A DNA stretch of 64,000 nucleotides from CAXMST01 sp963700785 (GTDB taxonomy: Bacteria; Actinomycetota; Thermoleophilia; Solirubrobacterales; 70-9), in the NCBI GenBank assembly GCA_963700785.1, contig CAVOYZ010000018.1, positions 1 through 64,000 of the forward strand, given 5' to 3'. The translations under genes were made by a program, and so were the position numbers. The notes beneath the pieces are model-generated. The model was not told the DNA's origin. It was given only the letters and a program-made list of their open reading frames with translations, and ran no database searches. How positions within the stretch are numbered: the stretch's first letter is position 1; every line of letters starts with the position of its first letter. Shown piece by piece: positions 8,801 through 16,067 of this stretch.

Positions 8801-10180
8801 GACGACCTCGTGCTCTGGGCGGTGCCGGCGGGCGGCGACACGGTGGTGCGCGAGCTGCGGGTCTTCGCGAGGCTCAACGCGGTCGGGATCGACCCGACCG
8901 ACGTGACCGAGCAGGCGGACCTCCCGGAGCCGGAGCCGCTGCCTGACGGGGCGCTCGAGGTCGGCGGCTTTCTGCTCGGCCCCGGAACCGTTCAGGCACT
9001 GAGCTCGCTCGATCTCTCGGCCCTCGAGCTGCCGCGGCGCCGCGGACGCCGGGCCCTGCTGCTCGGCCGGGACGGGATCGACCCCGATCCGGAACTGGTC
9101 GCGCTCCTCGAACGGAACCAGGTCGCGGTGGGCGTCGACCCGGGCGCGGGCTTCGCGGCGATGATGAACCACCCGCAGGAGGCGCAGGCACCGACCGCGC
9201 AGTTCGAGGCGGTCCGCGCCTGGCTCGGCGATCGACCGCGCGCTGCCGGCCGAGTCGGGTCGAGCACCGGCTCACGGGATCAGTCCGAGATCAGCATCGG
9301 CGGCGCGAGGATTCGCGAGCGGGTCTTCACGGTCGAGCAGCCGTTCGGGCGAGTCGTCGGCGTGCTGGCGGAGCCGCTCGACGCCGAGGAGGCCCCGCTC
9401 TCGGCCGTCCTGCTCAACGCCGGAGCGCTGCGCCGGATCGGGCCGGGACGGATCTGGGTTGACACGGCGCGGCGCTGGGCCGCGATGGGCTTTCCGGCGC
9501 TGCGCGTCGACCTTCAGGGAATCGGCGACGCGGACGGCGAGACCACGGCCTACGCGGATACGGCCGACTTCTACACGCTGGAGCTGGTCGACCAGGTGGT
9601 CGCAGTGCTCGACCGAATGGAGGATGCCGGCCTGCCGTCGGCGTTCGCGCTGATGGGGCTGTGCTCCGGCGCCTACTGGGCGTTCCACACTGCGCTTCGG
9701 GACGCCCGCGTCGAGGCAGCGCTGCTGCTCAACCCGCGGGCGCTGTTCTGGGACGACTCGATCGAGGCCGACTACGCCGGCCAAAGGGTCGCGCACCTGC
9801 GACGGCGCGGATCCTGGAGCAGAGTGATCCGCGGCGAGGTCAGCCCGGCGAGGATGCGCGAGATCGTCGGCGCAAAGGTCACCTCGCGGACGCGCTCAGC
9901 CGCCCGCGCCGAGCGCGGGCGGCTGCTGGACCAGGCCCTCGACCGCCTCGGCGAGGCCGATCAGCGCCTGCTGCTCGCCTTCGGCGGCGACGAGCCGCTC
10001 TACAACGAGATCGAGCGCTCCGGGCAACTCGAGAGCATCGCCCGGCGGGCGAACGTCGAACTCGAACGGCTGCCCGGCGACGACCACACGCTGCGCCCGA
10101 TCAGCACGCAGCGCTACGTCGCCAAGCTGCTCGACCGGACGCTCGAGCACGAGTCCGCCGGCTCACGCCCAGAGGGCTAG
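5792..10180 (+). CDS. GH2 glycosidase fused to two alpha/beta hydrolase domains (1462 aa)
   Basis: Residues about 1-790 are a beta-mannosidase-like GH2 protein: a jelly-roll sugar-binding domain (CDWWFRTGF), a TIM barrel (MNILRVPGT, MLVWQDFMFAN), CGNSE with candidate acid/base Glu450, and AAECLAFANVP with candidate nucleophile Glu531. About 880-1150 is an alpha/beta hydrolase whose elbow reads GIGLGG, with Gly987 where the nucleophile should be. About 1180-1450 is a second one with elbow GLCSG (Cys1291), GGDEP and a catalytic-type His1432. No signal peptide, so cytosolic. ATG 5792 overlaps DUF1839 by 17 bases. Inference: the Cys-type domain unloads a thioester and the GH2 part acts on a glycosylated substrate or product. 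Confidence 0.85.
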   Translation: MRSSTEQPRARPRPDALVEGEGVLALDRGWEAAPTAPAEIEDPSALDGLAMRPARVPGTAAVVEPAPSGAVGPDRRFDDCDWWFRTGFDADPAAEGEEVVLELDGIATVADVFLNGERILSSRSMFAQHSIEIGSRLRGANELAIRCHALTPLLAERRRPRARWRTNLVEAGNLRFFRTMILGRAPGFAPGPAAVGPWRPVRLRRRRGLAVDELTLRTDLRDELGLLSVDARLRGLDRRVPQRVEVELNGPSGSHRSELELTVDGDGAAASGQLEVPDVARWWPHTHGEPVLHQVRLLVDLGDGATTIDGGRVGFRTISAGAEGGRGVEVDGLHLHLNGAGVFARGAVWTPVDWPGLAPSEAVLREAVEAARDAGMNILRVPGTAAYESSAFHDLCDELGMLVWQDFMFANLDYPIADEEFRALAESEAAQVAAGLSGRPSTAVFCGNSEVEQQAAMFGLEPEVGRGELFYELLPAALAAAGSDAVYVPSAPSGGDLPFRPDRGVASYFGVGGYRRPLEDARRADVRFAAECLAFANVPAEAAIDELLPGSHGDLPVHHPAWKAGVPRDVGAGWDFDDVRDHYLESVFGVDPLALRSVDNRRYLELSRAVSGEVMAEVFGEWRRRNSPCSGGIVLWMQDLVAGAGWGLVDRRGEPKVAYHHLRRALAPVAVWTTDEGLGGIVAHVANDRPQPLGARLRIALYRDLEQRVGEAEELLELAPHDCLGINVETLLGRFVDAAWAYRFGPPSQDLIVVTLERPDSGEQISQSFRFPAGRPTARDPASRVGLEAAAVAADDGVTLRIRSRRLAYGVRIHGDGFTPADDAFSVEPGAERTVLLRPSGGGSEFAGATLSALNVDGSIAIVPPGTGVMSGPAADRGLYLPSGAVDSSFGFFHAPVDGADGGPAVLLCPPFGWEDLCSFRSRRSWAKDLADHGLPALRIDLPSTGDAPGSPSDPDRVEAWTAAVAAGVLWLREETARERIAVVGIGLGGLIAVNAVAGGAEIDDLVLWAVPAGGDTVVRELRVFARLNAVGIDPTDVTEQADLPEPEPLPDGALEVGGFLLGPGTVQALSSLDLSALELPRRRGRRALLLGRDGIDPDPELVALLERNQVAVGVDPGAGFAAMMNHPQEAQAPTAQFEAVRAWLGDRPRAAGRVGSSTGSRDQSEISIGGARIRERVFTVEQPFGRVVGVLAEPLDAEEAPLSAVLLNAGALRRIGPGRIWVDTARRWAAMGFPALRVDLQGIGDADGETTAYADTADFYTLELVDQVVAVLDRMEDAGLPSAFALMGLCSGAYWAFHTALRDARVEAALLLNPRALFWDDSIEADYAGQRVAHLRRRGSWSRVIRGEVSPARMREIVGAKVTSRTRSAARAERGRLLDQALDRLGEADQRLLLAFGGDEPLYNEIERSGQLESIARRANVELERLPGDDHTLRPISTQRYVAKLLDRTLEHESAGSRPEG

Positions 10181-10201
10181 CCGATCCGGAAGCCGCTGAG
10201 T

Positions 10202-10255
10202 CGGCGTGTCCGTCCTTTTCGGGCGCTGGGACACGAAAAGGACGGACACACGCCG
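10202..10255. terminator. long perfect inverted repeat between convergent genes
   Basis: GTGTCCGTCCTTTTCG (10206-10221) pairs perfectly with its complement at 10234-10249 around a 12-base loop. Outer CGGC/GCCG bases pair after a 2-base bulge. It lies between the convergent GH2 fusion and the flavodoxin gene, so a bidirectional terminator is likely, although no clean U tract follows. Confidence 0.55.
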
Positions 10256-10295
10256 GGGGGGCGGGGGATTCGCTTGTCGCGAGGGCTCGCGAGGG

Positions 10296-10345
10296 CGTTT
10301 GGGGCGGCTCAGCCGCTGAGCGTTTGGGGCGGCTCAGCCGCTGAG
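10296..10345. repeat. 25-bp tandem duplication, two perfect copies
   Basis: The 25-base unit starting CGTTTGGGGCGGCTCAGCC occurs at 10296-10320 and again at 10321-10345. The second copy contains the flavodoxin stop codon and last three codons (minus strand), so the first is a duplicated gene end in the 3' flank. Confidence 0.85.
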
Positions 10346-10837
10346 CTCTCGGGCGATCCCCTGCGCCCAGGCGGCGACCGCCTCGAAGTCGCGGCAGTCT
10401 CGTTGCTCCTCGGGGGTGTTCTTCAGCATCGACCGCTCCATGAAGTTGCCGGGCTCCGGCGGGACGCGCCCGCTGAAGACGACCTGCTCGCGGGCGCCGA
10501 GCGCCTCGCCCGCCTTGCGGACCTTGGTCGGGAGATGCCAGCGGTTCGAGGGGTCGGGCTCGTCCTCGCCGACGGGGCCGCTGGAGAACAGCCATAGGGG
10601 CCGCTCGCCCAGTCCGGCGCGCAGGCGCCGCAGTAGCCCGCGGGCCTCGCGGCGCCAGCGGCCGCCGTAGACGGCGCTGCCGAGCACGATCGCGTCGTAG
10701 GCCTCGAGATCGCCGACGGCGCCGGCCGACGCGACCTCGACCTGATGGCCGTCGGATCCGATCACGGCGCCGATCCGCTCGGCGATCTCCGCCGTGGACC
10801 CATGCTTGGAGGCGTAGGCGACCAGGACTCGGCCCAT
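10334..10837 (-). CDS. flavodoxin-domain protein
   Basis: 167 residues. The N-terminus VLVAYASKHGSTAEIAERI is the FMN phosphate-binding loop of flavodoxins; AIVLGSAVYGGRW and LWLFSSGPVG form the second and third FMN-contact regions. It resembles the flavodoxin-like menaquinone-dependent protoporphyrinogen oxidase (HemG) group, but that activity is not demonstrated by the sequence. The start is supported by TAGCCT at 10844-10849, 6 bases upstream (leaderless). The 3' end lies in a tandem 25-base duplication. Confidence 0.8.
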   Translation of the reverse strand: MGRVLVAYASKHGSTAEIAERIGAVIGSDGHQVEVASAGAVGDLEAYDAIVLGSAVYGGRWRREARGLLRRLRAGLGERPLWLFSSGPVGEDEPDPSNRWHLPTKVRKAGEALGAREQVVFSGRVPPEPGNFMERSMLKNTPEEQRDCRDFEAVAAWAQGIARELSG

Positions 10838-10933
10838 GCGGCGAGGCTAGCCGTGCTGCCCCTCGCCGGCGCCCGGAACAAGCCGCGCTCTGCGTCCGTG
10901 ATCTCTACTGCCGCGACCGGGTCGGGGCCGCGA

Positions 10934-11623
10934 CTAGTGCAGGATCTCGCGCGCGTCGAGGTGGTTGCCGACCTTGCGCTTGACCCGCTGCAGGGCGTTG
11001 TCGACGGTCTTCGTGTCGCAGGCGAGCCGCTCGGCGATCTCCTCGTACGGGCGCCCGTCGAGGTAGCAGGTGAGGACCTCGCTCTCGAGCTCCGAGAGGA
11101 CGCTGGTCAGGCACTCGACGAGGCTCGCGAGCTCCTCGGTCGAGATCACCTTGCTGGCCGGGTCATCGACGTCGGGCCCGGGCAGGATCTCCTCGAGGCT
11201 CGACTCGCCGTCACCGGCCGCGGCCGGCGAGCTCGCGAACGAGATCGACTGGTTCAGCGGCGCGTGCTTGTTGCGGCTCGCGGTCTTCACCGCGGTGATC
11301 ATCTGCCGCGTGACGCAGAGCTCCGCGAAGTTGCGGAAGCTCGACTCGCGATCGCTGCGGAAGTCGCGCACGGCCTTGTAGAGGCCGACCAGTCCCTCCT
11401 GGATCAGGTCGTCGGACTCGCCGCCAAGCAGGAAGTAGGACGAGGCTTTGAGCCGCACGAACCCCCGGTAGCGACGGACGATGCGGTCATAGGCGACGCT
11501 GTCGCCGCGCTTTGCCTGCGCCACCAAGTAGGCGTCGGCGAGCTCGCCTTGCGGTTCGTGCTTGCCGCGCTTGCCGGCGGCGGGTGCGGATACCTGAGTG
11601 AATTCCTGGGTTGGTACGGCCAC
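10934..11623 (-). CDS. sigH: RNA polymerase sigma factor, SigH (sigma-30) type
   Basis: 229 residues. Region 2 is DSVAYDRIVRRYRGFVRLKASSYFLLGGESDDLIQEGLVGLYKAVRDF (residues about 39-87) with the core-binding DDLIQEGLVGL segment. Region 4 is LSELESEVLTCYLDGRPYEEIAERLACDTKTVDNALQRVKRKV with a helix-turn-helix. The GESDDLIQEG sequence and overall length match the Bacillus Spo0H/SigH group rather than ECF factors. GTG start with GGAGGAG 5 bases upstream. It follows rlmB, as in Bacillus. Its own promoter is near-consensus and overlapped by a dyad (separate entries), so controlled expression is likely. Confidence 0.88.
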   Translation of the reverse strand: MAVPTQEFTQVSAPAAGKRGKHEPQGELADAYLVAQAKRGDSVAYDRIVRRYRGFVRLKASSYFLLGGESDDLIQEGLVGLYKAVRDFRSDRESSFRNFAELCVTRQMITAVKTASRNKHAPLNQSISFASSPAAAGDGESSLEEILPGPDVDDPASKVISTEELASLVECLTSVLSELESEVLTCYLDGRPYEEIAERLACDTKTVDNALQRVKRKVGNHLDAREILH

Positions 11624-11752
11624 TGGATCTCCTCCATACGAGACGGATGCAGTGGCGCCTTCCTCCCCGACGCCTCTCCTGATTTTCGGAAGCCGGCGCC
11701 GCGCCTGAGGGTCAACCTTGAACCTTTAGTTCAGCGTTAACTTCCGGCGGGG

Positions 11753-11780
11753 ACTATACGCACTCGCGGAGTTCTGTCAA
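11753..11780 (-). promoter_or_regulatory. near-consensus sigma-70 promoter of sigH
   Basis: Reading the minus strand: TTGACA (11780-11775), a 16-base spacer and TATAGT (11758-11753). The expected start is near 11746, leaving about a 120-base leader before the sigH GTG. It is the best promoter match in the window. Confidence 0.7.
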
Positions 11781-11784
11781 CTCC
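11768..11784. promoter_or_regulatory. dyad overlapping the sigH -35 element (possible operator)
   Basis: GGAGTT (11768-11773), five bases, AACTCC (11779-11784): perfect 6-base arms that cover the -35 hexamer. Position suggests a repressor site; the regulator is unknown. Confidence 0.35.
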
Positions 11785-11854
11785 CGCTCCGGAGGCGGTG
11801 CAATTTCCGTTGCAGAATCGGGCTTCCGTCCGAGCGGTCGGCTACCACCGATGC

Positions 11855-12511
11855 TCAGCCGACCCGGTTCGCGGCGAACGCCAGGATCGCCGCCGCAACC
11901 GAGACGTTGAGCGAGCCGACGGCGCCGGCGGTCGGAATCGAGACGAGCCCGTCGCAGCTCGCGGCGACGCGCGGGCGCAGGCCCGTGCCCTCCCCTCCCA
12001 GGACCAGGATCACCCTACCGCTGAGGTCGAGGGTTCGAAACGACGACTCCGCCTCCGCGGCGGCTCCGTAGCTCCAGGCGCCCTGCTCGCGCGCCGAGAT
12101 CAACCAGTCGGCGAGGTTGCCGACCCGGGCCAGCGCCAGGTGCTCGACCGCGCCGGCGCTCGCCTTGCAGACGGCCGGCGTCACCTGCGCCGCCCGCCGC
12201 TCGCAGATCACGACCCCGGCGGCGCCGGCCGCCTCCGCCGTCCTGCAGATCGCGCCCAGGTTCTGCGGATCCTGGACCTGGTCGAGCGCCAGCACCAGCG
12301 CCCGCTCGTCGGCCAGCAGCTGATTCGGATCGGCGTAGGGGTAGGGATCGACCTCGGCGACGATGCCCTGATGGTCGGGCGAGCCGCAGATCCGCTCGAG
12401 CTGTTCGGCGCCGACCTGCTCGGCAGTCCATTCGCGATGCACCCGCCGGCGACCGCGGCGCGCCTCGGCCACGGGATTGCGGCCGTAGACGAGATCGCGA
12501 GGCGTCGCCAC
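11855..12511 (-). CDS. rlmB: 23S rRNA (guanosine-2'-O-)-methyltransferase, TrmH/SpoU family
   Basis: 218 residues. SPOUT knot motifs are clear: LALDQVQDPQNLGAICRTAEAAG (motif 1), VLVLGGEGTGLRP-type loop near residue 175 (motif 2) and VSIPTAGAVGSLNVSVAAAIL (motif 3), where SAM binds. The N-terminal ribosomal-RNA-binding domain is short: only about 48 residues precede HQGIVAEV, where relatives have about 70, as if 20-25 residues were lost in frame. GTG start directly abuts the cysS stop. RlmB methylates G2251 in the ribosomal P loop; a sister SpoU activity is possible. Confidence 0.85.
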   Translation of the reverse strand: MATPRDLVYGRNPVAEARRGRRRVHREWTAEQVGAEQLERICGSPDHQGIVAEVDPYPYADPNQLLADERALVLALDQVQDPQNLGAICRTAEAAGAAGVVICERRAAQVTPAVCKASAGAVEHLALARVGNLADWLISAREQGAWSYGAAAEAESSFRTLDLSGRVILVLGGEGTGLRPRVAASCDGLVSIPTAGAVGSLNVSVAAAILAFAANRVG

Positions 12512-13873
12512 TCAGCCGCGCCGGACGAGTTGGGCGCCGCCGGCGCCGTCGCGGACCTCCCAGCCGAGCTCGGCCAGCTCGCCGCGGATCGCGTCGGCCC
12601 GCTCGTAGTCCCGCTCGGCGCGGGCCAGCTCCCGCTCCGCGAGCAGAGCCTCGGCCCGGGAATCCGCCCCCTCTCCCCCGGGCTCGGCCAGCGAGCCGAG
12701 GCCGACGATCTCGAGCAGCTCGGCGAGCACCCGGTGGGCGCCGGGAAGCGGACGCCGGTGACCCTCGGCGATCAGCTCGTAGACGGCGGCCATCGCCCGC
12801 GGGGTGTTGAAGTCGTCGGCCAGCGCCACGAGGAACTCCTCGCGGCGCGCCAGCACGAACTCGTCGGGCTCGGCGTCGGAGCGCTCGGCGGAGCGGAAGA
12901 AGTCGCGAACCCGCTCGTTCCGGGCGCGCGCCTGCTCGAGGGCATCGGCGCTGAACTGCAGCGGCTGCCGGTAGTGGCCCGAGATCAGGAACGCGACCAC
13001 CGCCTCGGGCCCGAAGGCGTCGAGGGCCTCGCCGAGCAGAAAGATGTTGCCGACCGACTTCGCCATCTTCCCGTCGGAGCCCGCCTCGACCATGCCGTTG
13101 TGCATCCACAGCCGCGCCAGCGGGCGGCCGCGGGCGGCCTCGGTCTGGGCGGCCTCGTTCTCGTGGTGGGGGAAGACGAGATCGGAGCCGCCGCCGTGAA
13201 TCGCGAACTCGAGCCCGAGCAGCTGCTCGGCCATCGCCGAGCACTCGATGTGCCAGCCCGGGCGCCCCTCGCCCCAGGGGCTGGGCCAGGACGTGTCCTC
13301 ACCCTCCTTCAGGCCCTTCCAGAGCGCGAAGTCGAGCGGGTCCTCCTTCAGCTCCAGCGCGCCTGCCTCCTCGCCCTGATCCATCTCGTCGGGGTTTCGG
13401 TTCGAGAGCGAGCCGTAGGCCGGGTAGCTGCGCACCCGGAAGTAGACGTCGCCTCCGGACTCGTAGGCGTGGCCGGTCTCGATCAGCGCCGAGATCAGCT
13501 CGATGATCGCGGCGATCGTCTCGGTCGCCCTCGGCTCGTGATCGGGACGCCCGAGGCCGAGCCGGTCGGTCTCGGCCACGTAGGCGGCGATCATCTCCTC
13601 GGCGTGCTCGGAGGAGGCGACCCCGCGCTCGCGGGCGGCCTCGTAGATCTTGTCGTTGACGTCGGTCAGGTTGATCACGAGGCTCGGCGAGTAGCCCTCG
13701 TGCGCGAGGAAGCGATCCAGCAGCGAGAAGACGACGTAGGGCCGCGCGTTGCCGATGTGGATCGGTCCGTAGGTGGTCGGGCCACAGGCGTAGATCCCGA
13801 CCTCGTCCCCGGGACCGGCGACGAGCCGGCGAAGCTCGCCTGAGAGCGTGTCCCTGATCCTGACCTCGCGCAC
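12512..13873 (-). CDS. cysS: cysteinyl-tRNA synthetase
   Basis: 453 residues, class I synthetase. YACGPTTYGPIHIGNAR carries the zinc-ligand Cys and the HIGH-like signature HIGN. Further zinc ligands lie in WHIECSAM and FPHHENE, and DGKMAKSVGN is the KMSKS loop (KMAKS variant). The start is GTG 13873, preceded by TAGCAT (13881-13886) at 7 bases, a leaderless arrangement, rather than a Shine-Dalgarno start. It is immediately followed by rlmB, the usual actinobacterial and Bacillus order. Confidence 0.95.
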   Translation of the reverse strand: MREVRIRDTLSGELRRLVAGPGDEVGIYACGPTTYGPIHIGNARPYVVFSLLDRFLAHEGYSPSLVINLTDVNDKIYEAARERGVASSEHAEEMIAAYVAETDRLGLGRPDHEPRATETIAAIIELISALIETGHAYESGGDVYFRVRSYPAYGSLSNRNPDEMDQGEEAGALELKEDPLDFALWKGLKEGEDTSWPSPWGEGRPGWHIECSAMAEQLLGLEFAIHGGGSDLVFPHHENEAAQTEAARGRPLARLWMHNGMVEAGSDGKMAKSVGNIFLLGEALDAFGPEAVVAFLISGHYRQPLQFSADALEQARARNERVRDFFRSAERSDAEPDEFVLARREEFLVALADDFNTPRAMAAVYELIAEGHRRPLPGAHRVLAELLEIVGLGSLAEPGGEGADSRAEALLAERELARAERDYERADAIRGELAELGWEVRDGAGGAQLVRRG

Positions 13874-13880
13874 GGCGCCG

Positions 13881-13886
13881 ATGCTA
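13881..13886 (-). promoter_or_regulatory. leaderless -10 of cysS
   Basis: TAGCAT on the minus strand, 7 bases before GTG 13873. Confidence 0.4.
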
Positions 13887-13915
13887 GTCGCATGCCGAGT
13901 GCCCAGGGTCGTCGC

Positions 13916-15577
13916 TCAGGCCAGCTCGCGCTTCAGCACCTTGCCGGTTGGATTGCGGGGCAGCTGCGAGAGGAACTCGACCTCGCGCGGCACCTTGTAG
14001 CGGGCGAGGTTGGCCCTGACGTGATCGCGCACCTGCTCCGCGGTCAGCTGCTCGCCGGCGCTGACGACGACGAACGCCTTCAGCCGCTGCCCGAACTCCT
14101 CGTCATCGACGCCGATCACCGCGGCCTCGTCGATCGCCTCGTGATCGCTGAGCAGGTCCTCGACCTCGCGCGGGAACACGTTCTCGCCGCCGGAGACGAT
14201 CATCTCGTCGTCGCGGCCGTCGATGAACAGCCGGCCGTCCGAGTCGAGGTGGCCGACGTCGCCGGAGCTGAGCAGCCCGCCGAGGCTCTCCTTGCCGCCG
14301 CCGCCGGTGTAGCCCTCGAAGGCCAGGTCGTTGCCGACGAAGATCCGCCCGGTCCGGCCCGCGGCGACCGGCTCGCCGCGCTCATCGACGATCCGGACCA
14401 CGGTGCCGCGCGGCGGCCTGCCCGCGGTCCCCGGCGCGGCCCGCATGTCGGCGGGAACGGCGATCGATGCCCAGGCCACCTCGGTCGAGCCGTAGAGGTT
14501 GTAGAGGTTGTCGCCGAACGCGTCCATCCAGCGGATCGCCAGATCGCCCGGGAGCGCGGAGCCGCTTGCGGCGGTGACCCGGAGCGAGCTCAGGTCGTAG
14601 CGGGCACGCGTCTCGGGGGGTAGCTCCATGATCCGCTGCAGCATCACCGGGACCACCGCGAGCGCGTCGGCCCGGTGCTCGCTGACCGCCTGCAGCGCGC
14701 CCTCGGGAGTGAACCGGCGGCGGAGGACGTAGGTGCTGCCGAGCGCCAGGCCGAGCAGGAAGTGGGTGAATCCCCAGGAGTGGAACATCGGCGCCGCGAC
14801 GTGGATCGGCCGCTCGCTGCGGAGCGGCAGCATCGAGAGCAGCGCGGCGATCGGCGCGAGCGAGTCGGGAGAGCTCCGCTGCGCCCCCTTCGGCGTTCCG
14901 GTCGTGCCCGAGGTGAGAATCACGAAGCGGCTCGGATCGGCCGGCGGCTCGAGCGGCTCGGTCGCGCTCGCGGCGATCAGCTCGGCGGTCGTCGGCTGAT
15001 CGACGCTCTCGCCCTCGTCGACCCAGGCGACGGCCCGGACCAGCCCGGAGCCGGCGTGCTCGAGCAGCTCGGTGAACTCGGAGTCGTAGATCAGGGCCTT
15101 CGGCCGCTCACGCTCGACGACGCCCTCGAGCTGCGGCCCGGCGAAATCGGTGTTCATCAGCAGGACCGTGGCGCCGAGCTTCGCGCAGGCGAAGACCGCC
15201 TCGATGAAGCCGCGGTGGTTTCGGCACATGACCGCGACCGCGTCGCCGGCGCCGACTCGATCTCGCTGCAGCGCCCGGGCGAGCGCGTTCGAGCGCTGGT
15301 CGAGCTCACCGAAGGTGACGCTGCCGCGCTCGTCGATCACCCCGACGTCGTCCGGGCGGCGGATCGCCGCGGAGGTGATCCCCGCGGCCGGTGAGGCCCC
15401 CCAGCGCCGCAGAGCGGCGCCGACCGCGAACAGATGGTCGGGCCGCATCGGTCCGACGATGCCCGCCTCGGCCAGCACCCTGAGGTTGAACGGGAGGTCG
15501 GTGACCGGGCCCAGCTGTCCGAGCTTGATCCCACGCGCCGCTCGCGTCAGACGATCGAGAGCCATCCCGAACAGCAT
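13916..15577 (-). CDS. AMP-dependent acyl-CoA synthetase
   Basis: 553 residues, ANL superfamily. The AMP-binding P-loop is FVILTSGTTGTPKGAQR; the adenine/Mg motif is NLYGSTEVAWAS; the hinge region is GRLFIDGRDDEMIVSGGENVFP and the catalytic Lys is in NPTGKVLKREL. The N-terminal YDS/motif pattern and length fit medium/long-chain fatty acyl-CoA ligases, but chain length cannot be read. ATG 15577 is fixed by GGAGG 7 bases upstream. It interrupts the ispF-cysS neighbourhood and may feed the acyl-CoA dehydrogenases encoded elsewhere in the window. Confidence 0.88.
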   Translation of the reverse strand: MLFGMALDRLTRAARGIKLGQLGPVTDLPFNLRVLAEAGIVGPMRPDHLFAVGAALRRWGASPAAGITSAAIRRPDDVGVIDERGSVTFGELDQRSNALARALQRDRVGAGDAVAVMCRNHRGFIEAVFACAKLGATVLLMNTDFAGPQLEGVVERERPKALIYDSEFTELLEHAGSGLVRAVAWVDEGESVDQPTTAELIAASATEPLEPPADPSRFVILTSGTTGTPKGAQRSSPDSLAPIAALLSMLPLRSERPIHVAAPMFHSWGFTHFLLGLALGSTYVLRRRFTPEGALQAVSEHRADALAVVPVMLQRIMELPPETRARYDLSSLRVTAASGSALPGDLAIRWMDAFGDNLYNLYGSTEVAWASIAVPADMRAAPGTAGRPPRGTVVRIVDERGEPVAAGRTGRIFVGNDLAFEGYTGGGGKESLGGLLSSGDVGHLDSDGRLFIDGRDDEMIVSGGENVFPREVEDLLSDHEAIDEAAVIGVDDEEFGQRLKAFVVVSAGEQLTAEQVRDHVRANLARYKVPREVEFLSQLPRNPTGKVLKRELA

Positions 15578-15605
15578 ATGTGGCCTCCGGGCCGGGGTGG
15601 CGGGC

Positions 15606-16067
15606 TCAGCGGGCGTCGACGAGCGCGACCGCGATCGCGGCGACGCCCTCGCCGCGACCGATCCAGCCCATGCCCTCGTTGCTGGTCGCCTTGACCGAGA
15701 CCGGAGCGCCGAGCACGCCGCTCAGCCGGGACTCGATCGCCGCCCGGTGCTCGCCGAGCCGCGGCTCCTCGCAGATCAGGGTCAGGTCGGCGTTCACCGG
15801 CTCCCCGGGCAGCTCCGCCAGCACCGTCTCCAGCAGCGCGATCGAGTCGGCGCCCGACCAGCGGGCGTCGCTGGGCGGGAAGCGGCCACCGATGTCGCCC
15901 TGACCGCAGGCCCCCAGCAGGGCGTCGATCAACGCGTGGACGATCGCATCGGCATCCGAGTGACCGGCGAGGCCGCGGTCGTGGGGGATCTCGACGCCGC
16001 CGAGGATCAGCGGCCTCCCGGGATCGAAGCGGTGGCTGTCATAGCCGATGCCGACGCGGAGGCTCAT
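15606..16067 (-). CDS. ispF: 2-C-methyl-D-erythritol 2,4-cyclodiphosphate synthase
   Basis: 153 residues, normal length. The metal site is GIGYDSHRF and GLAGHSDADAIVHALIDALLGA, with Asp and two His ligands; CDP binding is in NADLTLICEEP and the C-terminal ATSNEGMGWIGRGEGVAAIAV. It performs the cyclisation step of the MEP isoprenoid route. Its start overlaps the PHP gene stop by 4 bases. ispD lies 3.5 kb upstream, separated by the PHP gene, a small membrane protein and a secreted protein. Confidence 0.95.
   Translation of the reverse strand: MSLRVGIGYDSHRFDPGRPLILGGVEIPHDRGLAGHSDADAIVHALIDALLGACGQGDIGGRFPPSDARWSGADSIALLETVLAELPGEPVNADLTLICEEPRLGEHRAAIESRLSGVLGAPVSVKATSNEGMGWIGRGEGVAAIAVALVDAR

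Noticed and set aside
2060..10180. Ordinary NRPS or PKS cluster
   Set aside because: No condensation, adenylation (ANL) or ketosynthase domain is present; amino acid activation is by a SerRS-like ligase.
11798..13843. 681-codon + strand frame opposite cysS and rlmB
   Set aside because: Antisense shadow of two confident tRNA/rRNA genes.
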